From contig CANRLJ010000021.1 in the NCBI GenBank assembly GCA_947631485.1, positions 1 through 10,336 on the forward strand: a stretch of DNA of 10,336 bases, given 5' to 3'. Below are positions 1-5,800 of the stretch, piece after piece (within the stretch, counting starts at the first letter, position 1; each line of letters opens with the position of its first letter). The translations under genes were made by a program, and so were the position numbers. Source of the DNA: an uncultured Clostridia bacterium. Its GTDB lineage: Bacteria > Bacillota > Clostridia > Christensenellales > UBA1242. The notes below the pieces were generated by a model. It made no database searches, was not told the origin of the DNA, and saw only the letters and a program-made list of their open reading frames with translations.

Positions 1-509
1 TCCCTCACGGTACTATTCGCTATCGGTCACTAGGTCGTATTTAGCCTTACGAGATGGTCCTCGCGTCTTCACACCGGATTTCTCGTGTCCTGTGCTACTC
101 TGGAATTCGACTGACCCATGTCAGATTTCGGTTACGGGACTTTTACCCTGTGTTGTATAACTTTCCAGAAATCTTCACCTACCTTTCACGGTCTATGTTG
201 TCAATCCTAAACCCCAAAGGTATTTCTACCCTTGGTTTGGGCTCTTGCAGTTTCGCTCGCCACTACTCCCACAATCGTTTGTTTACTTTCTTTTCCTCCG
301 CTTACTTAGATGTTTCAGTTCGGCGGGTTCCCCTCATTGCACTATGAATTTATGCAATGATACCTCCGTATTAACGGGGTGTGTTCCCACATTCGGAAAT
401 CCACGGGTCACAGATTATGTGCATCTCACCGTGGCTTATCGCAGCTTATCACGTCCTTCATCGGCGCCTAGTGCCAAGGCATCCCCTATATGCTCTTTGT
501 AGCTTTATC
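1..509 (-). rRNA. 23S ribosomal RNA, 5' part (partial, runs off left edge)
   Basis: This is the first roughly 510 nt (domain I) of large-subunit rRNA, read on the minus strand. Universally conserved blocks are visible in the correct order: GGATGCCTTGGCAC near the 5' end, GATGAAGGACGTG, CCGAACTGAAACATCTAAGTA, GAGGAAAAGAAA, AGTAGTGGCGAGCGAA, and at the window edge GACCGATAGCGAATAGTACC followed by GTGAGGGA. The 5' end was set near 509 by counting back from GGATG, which is about 30 nt from the mature end in E. coli; expect an error of a few bases. Length and order match an ordinary bacterial 23S with no intervening sequence in this part. The rest of the gene lies to the left of the window. Open frames across this stretch are shadows of the rRNA. 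Confidence 0.97.
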
Positions 510-677
510 ATATTGGATTTTCTTAGCATTTTCGCATTCGCATTTCAAAATTGAAAAACGAACTCTTAATTACTCGACTTTATTTAAAGTATGCAAATAT
601 TTCGTATTACGATTAGTTAAACATAAATGTTTAAAGTTAAACTCGTATAATATTTGACTTTAATCTTTCAAAATATG

Positions 678-693
678 TAGTTGTCAAAGAACT
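678..693 (-). promoter_or_regulatory. boxA-like rRNA antitermination motif
   Basis: The minus strand reads AGTTCTTTGACAACTA. This matches the T/G-TTCTTTGAxAACT element found in rRNA leaders and 16S-23S spacers of Gram-positive bacteria, where the CTTT core acts as boxA. In that known system the RNA is bound by NusB-S10 so that the long untranslated transcript resists Rho-dependent and intrinsic termination. It sits immediately downstream of a leader hairpin, in the usual boxB-then-boxA order. The motif match is seen directly; the function is inferred from position. Confidence 0.7.
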
Positions 694-695
694 GT

Positions 696-732
696 GCTGA
701 CAGTTGAAACATCAACCTTTCTCTGCGTCAGC
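696..732 (-). promoter_or_regulatory. Leader hairpin upstream of boxA
   Basis: The RNA would start with or just before GCTGAC (732-727), which pairs perfectly with GTCAGC (701-696). Inside it a second perfect stem, GTTGA (716-712) with TCAAC (707-703), closes a four-base loop. The result is a two-tier hairpin at the very 5' end of the pre-rRNA, directly before the boxA-like motif. It may protect the 5' end or play a boxB-like role. The structure is predicted from complementarity only. Confidence 0.6.
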
Positions 733-738
733 ATTTGT

Positions 739-768
739 ATTCTAGCACAATGCAAAAATCTTTGTCAA
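739..768 (-). promoter_or_regulatory. Strong 23S rRNA promoter (-35 and extended -10)
   Basis: On the minus strand a perfect -35 hexamer TTGACA (768-763) is followed after 18 bp by TAGAAT (744-739), one mismatch from the -10 consensus. The -10 is preceded by TGC, giving an extended -10. The start site is expected about 7 bp downstream, near 732-734. The next recognisable elements are the leader hairpin, boxA and 23S, so this promoter drives the rRNA. Growth-rate control cannot be read from the sequence. Confidence 0.87.
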
Positions 769-770
769 CA

Positions 771-826
771 CTTTTTTCAAAAAAAAATTAAAATTTTTAA
801 AAATTTTTTGATTATTTTTTAAAAAG
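771..826 (-). promoter_or_regulatory. A/T-tract UP-like element
   Basis: Directly upstream of the -35 box, about 55 bp consist almost entirely of alternating A-runs and T-runs, several of them five to nine bases long and phased. This is the usual look of an UP element that binds the RNA polymerase alpha C-terminal domains and strengthens rRNA promoters. The composition and position are seen; the activity is inferred. Confidence 0.6.
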
Positions 827-894
827 CCCAGACGCCTCTCCGTGTGTTCGCAAAATCGGCTTAAAATTGGCAATTTTTTTGTCAAAAAAGTTTG

Positions 895-930
895 AAAAAT
901 TTTCGTGAACAAGCAAAAATTTTCATGAAC
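895..930. repeat. Two 16-bp direct repeats, 20 bp apart
   Basis: Positions 895-910 (AAAAATTTTCGTGAAC) and 915-930 (AAAAATTTTCATGAAC) differ at one base and repeat with an exact 20-bp period, about two helical turns. The TTCATGAA core of the second copy is a palindrome. They lie about 130-165 bp upstream of the rRNA -35 box. They could be a paired protein-binding site on one face of the helix or a local duplication; nothing identifies a binding protein. Confidence 0.5.
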
Positions 931-977
931 TCGTGCCAAAATCTGCCCCTTGTGGATTGTCTGGCAAGTGCCAATTC

Positions 978-993
978 GGCTATTAGGCTATTA
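978..993. repeat. 8-bp tandem direct repeat
   Basis: GGCTATTA occurs twice head to tail (978-985 and 986-993), followed at once by an AT palindrome (989-1002). It is too short to assign a role; it may be slippage or a small target duplication. Confidence 0.5.
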
Positions 994-1059
994 TATATAA
1001 TATATGCTTATTTGTATAATAATACATAATTATAACTGGACACAGCCAAGTTGAGAGTT

Positions 1060-1085
1060 AAAAAAAGACGTGGTTTTCTCACGCC
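1060..1085 (-). terminator. Rho-independent terminator of the 242-residue gene
   Basis: On the minus strand GGCGTG (1085-1080) pairs with CACGTC (1072-1067) through six pairs, one of them G-U, and is followed by seven T residues (1066-1060). The stop codon TGA of the upstream gene (1081-1079) lies inside the hairpin. It should separate that gene from the rRNA promoter downstream. Five T residues also follow the stem on the plus strand, so it could act in both directions, but no plus-strand gene feeds it. Confidence 0.8.
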
Positions 1086-1807
1086 TTTTTGCCTGTATTA
1101 TTTGCAACCTTGTTTTGTTTTGATTGTGCCTCACTGTATATTGTGTCAAAGATTTTAGGAAATCCGACCGGTCGCAGGTTTTCAATGGTCATGTCTTTGG
1201 CATCGCCATAAAGCCCAGCCAATGCGGCATTTATCATGTTTCTTATGCTTGTTTTCAGGTCAACTCTTTCCACCTTGTAGAAGCTGCTTTCGTGCACATA
1301 TCGTTTGATGTAGGATTTTGACACGCCCTTTATCGCCTCAACCGCATTAAACTTGCTGTTTTCTTCTCCGACAATCTCTGGGTTTTGCATCAAATGTATT
1401 GTTTCAAGTGCATGTTCTGGAAAGTCATACTCTATTGCATAACTGAGAAGGTTGTGACAGATTTGAAAAAGTCCATCTTCCATAGTCTTGCTCTTATGAA
1501 AGTTTAGTGCAACCTCTCTGATTTCATCAAGCAGAAGTCCAAAGTCCTTTTTTTGTCTGGCAATGCTTGCTCTTATGTTCATAAATGAAGCATCAAATTC
1601 AGTTGGTGGAAATTGGTCTTCATATATCTGTCTTAATCTGATATACAAATCTAAGTTGCACCTGTGCATCCTCTGTCTGAGAGGTTCAACCTTGTTTGAA
1701 CTGAAATCTTGCAGATAACTGCGTTCCAAATCAGAAATTGTCTGTGAGTATATTGCCAAATTTCTCTTGGCCAATTCGTTGAGCTCATCTTGCTCGCATA
1801 TAATCAT
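1079..1807 (-). CDS. Hypothetical protein, 242 residues, soluble, probably all-helical
   Basis: I do not recognise this protein or any catalytic motif in it. It has no signal peptide and no membrane segment, so it should be cytoplasmic. The sequence is rich in Glu, Lys, Arg, Leu and Ile in helical patterns: residues about 3-75 look like long amphipathic helices (DELNELAKRNLAIYSQ, LRQRMHRCNLDLYIRLRQIY), and about 80-145 contain further helices (DFGLLLDEIREVALNFHKS, EHALETIHLMQ). The last 15 residues are polar and probably disordered, ending NTGKKA. The ATG was chosen because AAAAGGAG lies upstream at 1820-1827, 12 bases from the start, which is slightly long; no better in-frame start exists. 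A perfect-consensus promoter at 1845-1872 and a terminator inside its stop codon make it a single-gene transcript. A TPR-like or other helical scaffold fold is possible but not shown. Confidence 0.85.
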   Translation of the reverse strand: MIICEQDELNELAKRNLAIYSQTISDLERSYLQDFSSNKVEPLRQRMHRCNLDLYIRLRQIYEDQFPPTEFDASFMNIRASIARQKKDFGLLLDEIREVALNFHKSKTMEDGLFQICHNLLSYAIEYDFPEHALETIHLMQNPEIVGEENSKFNAVEAIKGVSKSYIKRYVHESSFYKVERVDLKTSIRNMINAALAGLYGDAKDMTIENLRPVGFPKIFDTIYSEAQSKQNKVANNTGKKA

Positions 1808-1844
1808 TTTTAACAGTGTCTCCTTTTAGTCAGCACCATGTCAT

Positions 1845-1872
1845 ATTATAACAATTCAGAGGTGTTTGTCAA
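1845..1872 (-). promoter_or_regulatory. Consensus sigma-A promoter of the 242-residue gene
   Basis: The minus strand has TTGACA (1872-1867), a 16-bp spacer and TATAAT (1850-1845); both hexamers are exact consensus. Transcription should begin near 1838, giving a leader of about 30 nt that carries the AAAAGGAG ribosome-binding site. A second TTGACA at 1885-1880 has no -10 at usable spacing. The promoter lies just after the weak terminator of the membrane-protein gene, so the two genes can be expressed independently. Confidence 0.85.
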
Positions 1873-1883
1873 GATATTTTGTC

Positions 1884-1901
1884 AAAAAAATCACTGATTT
1901 T
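1884..1901 (-). terminator. Weak terminator at the end of the membrane-protein gene
   Basis: The minus strand reads AAAATC-AGT-GATTTT (1901-1887) followed by three more T residues (1886-1884). The stem has six pairs but only one G-C pair, so it should be leaky. The TGA stop (1893-1891) lies within the loop and stem. Some transcripts may read on into the 242-residue gene. Confidence 0.45.
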
Positions 1902-2472
1902 GTGCCTTTTTGCCGTTGTCAATGAAGCAAAAATGCTCATTTTTCACCTTCACATCATAAACTTTTCCGTCTATGATGAAATTTCCTCTATAAAATATCT
2001 TTGCACTCTTCTTTTCTGACGTCCCCTCTTCAATATATTCAATATCATAGAAATTGTATCCCAAAATGTTTAAAAGCGGATTGATGTAATACAAAGAATT
2101 GTTTATGTAGACAATGCCAATCATAATCAAAACCAAAACATAAACACAATAGGCACTAACAAGCGACAAATCAAGAGGTATTGCAAAAAAGACAAAAAGT
2201 GAGAAATAACCCAAAAAATGCTTGTCAGTTATGTTGTTTTTTGAGATTATCGAAATTTTTATCGACTTGTCGTTTGAAAGTTTGATGTTCCAAATCAGCC
2301 CCCAAATGCCCAAACCTATAAGCAACAAGAGTGTGATGAAGTTTGTTGTGTTTAGGACGTTGAAAGACAAATTGTCATTTACAATCTCAACAATAAGCCT
2401 TATAAACACCAAAACATACATCGGCACAAAGGCGCTGATATAAAGCAACAAATTCTTTAAAAAATTGGTCAT
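1891..2472 (-). CDS. Four-segment membrane protein of unknown family, 193 residues
   Basis: Hydrophobic segments are visible at about residues 6-28 (LLLYISAFVPMYVLVFI), 44-63 (FITLLLLIGLGIWGLIW), 85-101 (FLGYFSLFVFFAIPL) and 104-124 (VSAYCVYVLVLIMIGIVYI). After them comes the motif YYINPLLNILGYNFYDIEY, then a soluble, beta-looking tail of about 50 residues (IFYRGNFIIDGKVYDVKV) ending NGKKAQNQ. There is no cleavable signal peptide; the first segment is probably an anchor. The ATG is the only plausible start, because the upstream frame holds no other start codon before a stop, but no clear ribosome-binding site precedes it. Four membrane helices plus a small soluble domain resemble the layout of KwaA of the Kiwa anti-phage system. 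That is a similarity of architecture only, and no KwaB is visible next to it. Function is unknown. Confidence 0.8.
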   Translation of the reverse strand: MTNFLKNLLLYISAFVPMYVLVFIRLIVEIVNDNLSFNVLNTTNFITLLLLIGLGIWGLIWNIKLSNDKSIKISIISKNNITDKHFLGYFSLFVFFAIPLDLSLVSAYCVYVLVLIMIGIVYINNSLYYINPLLNILGYNFYDIEYIEEGTSEKKSAKIFYRGNFIIDGKVYDVKVKNEHFCFIDNGKKAQNQ

Positions 2473-2705
2473 GTTATTATTTTGATTAAAAAATGCGAAA
2501 AAATTATTAAAAAAATCGTTTTTTTATTGATTTTTTAATTATTTTTTTATTTTTTGATATTTTTTATTTTTGATTTAATATCAGTCGCCACTATTATTTA
2601 TTTGTATATTATATATTAAATTTATTTATAATAAATAATATCTAATTTTATTTTGATTTATTTTTTATTTGTGATAAAATAAAAAAGTAAATGTGAGGTA
2701 AAAAT
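2473..2705. other. AT-rich divergent spacer with a 17-bp palindrome
   Basis: This 233-bp spacer separates the minus-strand membrane-protein gene from the plus-strand giant gene. It is almost entirely A and T, with long T-runs over 2510-2575. A perfect palindrome TTATTTAT-A-ATAAATAA occupies 2622-2638, just upstream of the plus-strand -35 box, where an operator would be expected; in such AT-rich DNA it may be chance. No convincing promoter for the minus-strand gene could be chosen, because several TATAAT-like strings occur without a -35. Confidence 0.5.
2653..2698 (+). promoter_or_regulatory. Promoter and ribosome-binding site of the giant gene
   Basis: TTGATT (2653-2658), a 16-bp spacer and TAAAAT (2675-2680) form a sigma-A-type promoter, and TGA directly before the -10 gives an extended -10 TG. 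A start near 2687 would leave a leader of only about 20 nt. GAGG at 2695-2698 lies seven bases before the ATG at 2706 and decides that start. The hexamers deviate from consensus, so confidence is moderate. Confidence 0.65.
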
Positions 2706-2819
2706 ATGGTAGGAAAATTTAATTTAACTAAAACTATTTTTTACATATTCATAGCCTTGTGCTTTCTTGGCACAGGTCTTTTCGTTTTGAACAATCCAAA
2801 CAGCCCAAATGCTTATGCA
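2706..2819 (+). other. Sec signal peptide of the giant protein
   Basis: Residues 1-38 show a lysine-containing n-region (MVGKFNLTK), a hydrophobic core of about 19 residues (TIFYIFIALCFLGTGLFVL), a polar c-region (NNPNSPN) and a signal peptidase I site AYA|S between residues 38 and 39. The cysteine at 19 is not in a lipobox, because the residue before it is leucine rather than Ala/Gly/Ser and it lies mid-core, so lipidation is unlikely. The protein is therefore expected to be exported and cleaved. Confidence 0.85.
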
Positions 2820-5800
2820 TCAACTGTGGCAGATGATGATGTTGGACAAGAAAACAATGTGCCCGACTATTTTAAGGTTGAGGACCTAACGAGTGCATCA
2901 AACGGCGTTCATGCAACAACAGACCAAGCCACTCCAAACAACCTTATGGGCTTCAACACCTTCCTATCATTTCAAACAACACAATCAAACTATTTGAAAC
3001 TTTCGTTTAATGTTGGCAGCGGCTCACCAAAGAGCAATCTGTATGACTATGTTTACTATCCAAAACCAACCGACACATCACGTTACAACTTTTTTGTGAT
3101 AAACACGATAAACTTCTACATAAACGGCGTTGAACAAGATTACATAGATTCTGGCTACGAATTTAGAACAGGTGGTGAGGACACTTTTCAGTATTACACC
3201 ACGGTTCGCCCTCAAGGCTTTGAGATGTATTTTGACAGACAAGAGCAAACTGATCCTCCTGAAGGCAGAAAAAACACAATAAAAATCACTGACCAAAATG
3301 GCAAGGTGATTGAGGGCGTTTATAGGGTTGAAATCAACCTGCTCAAATACACCTGTGTGGACGGAAAGCAAGACAAGGCTGAGGACCCAAGCAGTTTCAG
3401 TGAACAGAGTGAGACCATTGTGTATAATTTCTTTGTCTTGGACCAAGAAAACTATCTTGAAGAAAACCGACCAATCCTAACAAAGGCAAACTTCGACCAC
3501 ACTGTGACTTTTGCAAACTCTTCAAGTGAAAACGCTTACTATCTCTACAGCAACTATTCTTCAAAGACCCCTGACGCAGTTCAGGCAAATTCTTTGCCAT
3601 ACATAGAGTTTGACTACAAGCGTTTTGAGGCTGAGATCACAAAAAACATCAATGAGAAGGAATTTTCAACCAAATTTGAATACGACAAAGACGAAAAAGT
3701 GGAGGTTGCAACCGGCGACGACATTGTTTTGCATCACTTCGACCCAGAGTCTTCAAGGGCAAGGCTGTATTTCACCGATGTCGGAAACTATGTTGTAAAT
3801 CTTAAGGCAATCTTTGTGCAAGACAAAGAGGAAGGCTCCACAAAATATCTCATAAATGGCTTCAGCGATGCAAGACCTCAAAAGTCAAAGCCAATCCGCG
3901 TTTATGTTTATGGCTATCAAGCCCAATACACCGACTACGACAGCGCGAGGGTTGATGGAAAATATCCTGTCAAAGAACTTAAATCCTTCAATATGGCAAA
4001 CGGCACATTTTCAAATAGTGCAGACATCACAAGCGCATTTTTAAATTCGAACTCTGGAAATTCTCAGGACAACGATCAAACCTTCACACCAACAAAAATC
4101 ATCAATTTTGCCGAGGGTTTGACCCCTGTTGAAACGGACAGCACCCCAGTTTCGTTTGCACAAAACGCTTCATTAAATGGGCTGAGATATCAAGAGGTTT
4201 TAAGCACAATCTATTCCACAAAGAAGATTTCTTCCGCTTTCACCCCTGACAGCAGAACTTTAAACGGTCAAACGCTTTATTCTGCAAAATTTACAGGGCT
4301 GACAGACATTGCAAGTGAAGCAGCAACATACATCTATGTCCTTGCCTACAGTTTCCAAGATTATTGGAGAACAACTGCAGACAATGACCCAGAAAAAATC
4401 TTCTATCAGGTTTTCTATTTTAGGATTGTAAACGACCAATCAAACATAACGCTTAAAGCATACAACACAGACGAAAAGAACCCTGGCTACAACATAGATA
4501 TCGGCTCTGGACAATTCTACAATCAAAAAATCCAAGTGACTGACGACACACAGAGCGACGCATATGCTTATCGCAAAAAAGTCATGATAAGAATTTATGC
4601 CCAAAACTTTGAAGGCGAATACTTGCCTGCATTCGGCGGCGAAAATGGAATTGATTTCTTGAATTTGGAAAAAGATTATGACCCTGATAGACATCAAGTT
4701 TCATTGGAACAAAGTGCACATTACACAATAAGACTCTTCTATCGAAGCACAGTTTCCGGCTTTTCAAACTTTCCAATCAACATGAGCGGAGCGTTTGATG
4801 AATATTATTTCACCATCGACATGCAAGGCATTGAGGAACTTTCAGCAAGAACCGTTGCCAGACAGCCAGGCGGCTCTCAATATCTCATAAAAACCACCAT
4901 ACAAAACACCCTTTCACAAGATGAAGTGCTGAATTTTACAACAAATGAAAGCATCATCCTTTCTTGGAACGAAAAGGCAAGTGGTGCAGCAACAAGCGCA
5001 AAGATAAGGTTCTTCCCATTGATTAAAGAGCAAGTGTACAGCAAAGACAGTGACACACTTTCAACCACAATCCAACAGTTCCTAAACGCTGACAAAGGCT
5101 ATCTTCCAATAAACTTCATGCTTGACATGCAGACAGAAGGACAAATTTGGAAGGACTATGCAGGAAACACCAAAAACTATCGTGACGGCGCATATGTGGG
5201 CGGACAATATGTCCTTTCGGACGCCGGCCTCTACTTTGTTGAGGTTGAGGACCAAGCAAAAAATCGTGCTGTGCAAGTCTTTTTGATTGACAACACCTCT
5301 CCTATGTTTGCCCTTCAAAATCAGGACTCCGGTTCATACGAACTTATTGAAGAGTCAAAATTTTTGCAAGATGCTTCAAAACTTTTGTGGGGAGATTATA
5401 AAGCAATGTATCTTGCAAACCTCTCAGAGACAATAAACTTTGACAATACCCCAGACAGTGTGTCAAAAGATGTTTTGAACAATGCACTTTTTATTGACCA
5501 CAACGGCAATGCATCGCTGGAACTTTACACTGCACTGTATGACCTGTTTGCATCAGAAAACGCGCTGTTAAGGCACTTGACCTCTGTTCAGATAAAGCCT
5601 GAGGACGGCGTGACATCTTCAAAACTTGGCGGCAGTTATCATGGTTGGTATTTGACGATTCCACTGAATAAGGTGAATTGGTATTTGGACACAAACAAAG
5701 GGACAAACTGGATTAAACTTGAAAATCAAAACAGTTTGGATATCGAAACCAAAAACGAGGCAAATTACACAATATTGATACGCGACCTTTCAAACACCAA

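Larger units (their letters stand above)
510..732 (-). promoter_or_regulatory. 23S precursor leader with small hairpins
   Basis: This is the transcribed leader between the inferred start site (about 732) and the mature 23S 5' end. It is AT-rich and contains no 16S 3' end, no tRNA and no open frame. Exact palindromes that would fold as short hairpins lie at 543-556 (TTTCAA-AA-TTGAAA), 577-590 (ACTTTA-TT-TAAAGT) and 617-634 (TTAAACAT-AA-ATGTTTAA). The last overlaps an alternative pair at 629-642 (GTTTAA-AG-TTAAAC), so only one of these two can form at a time. In other bacteria the bases flanking 23S pair with the 3' flank to form the RNase III processing stalk; the 3' partner is not in this window, so that cannot be judged. 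The extent is inferred from the promoter and the 23S start. Confidence 0.75.
827..1058. other. Non-coding stretch between rRNA promoter and first protein gene
   Basis: No credible gene was found on either strand. A 65-codon minus-strand frame (742-939) starts with TTG, has no ribosome-binding site and runs through the whole rRNA promoter, so it is not called. The stretch holds short direct repeats (895-930 and 978-993), a small palindrome TGGCA-AG-TGCCA at 962-973, a perfect AT palindrome at 989-1002, and an odd-centred palindrome AAAATTG-G-CAATTTT at 863-877. There is no 16S 3' end and no tRNA. Confidence 0.6.

Noticed and set aside
54..502. Two plus-strand open frames of 97 and 85 codons
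   Set aside because: They lie entirely antisense to conserved 23S rRNA blocks and are shadows of it.
655..687. Possible second rRNA promoter on the minus strand (TTGACA at 687-682 with a TTAAAG or TATTAT downstream)
   Set aside because: The TTGACA is part of the boxA-like motif and no acceptable -10 lies at 16-18 bp.
742..939. 65-codon minus-strand frame starting at TTG
   Set aside because: It has no ribosome-binding site, a low-complexity Phe/Lys-rich product, and runs through the whole rRNA promoter and UP-like tracts.
1079..1099. TGA read as tryptophan (alternative genetic code)
   Set aside because: TGG codes all tryptophans, the giant frame contains no in-frame TGA, and both minus-strand genes end at TGA inside terminators.
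1891..2472. Naming the membrane protein kwaA and the locus a Kiwa system
   Set aside because: The likeness is only in membrane topology; no DUF4868-type KwaB partner is visible, and no sequence search could be run.
2473..2620. Promoter for the minus-strand membrane-protein gene
   Set aside because: Several TATAAT-like strings occur in the AT-rich spacer, but none has a recognisable -35 at the right distance, so none is called.
3078..3446. 122-codon minus-strand frame, and similar antisense frames across 3078-10264 including the 220-codon one at 5925-6587
   Set aside because: All are opposite the continuous giant frame that carries a signal peptide and consistent codon use. They lack ribosome-binding sites; their Val/Cys-rich products are what the antisense of Asn/Thr/Tyr-rich codons gives.
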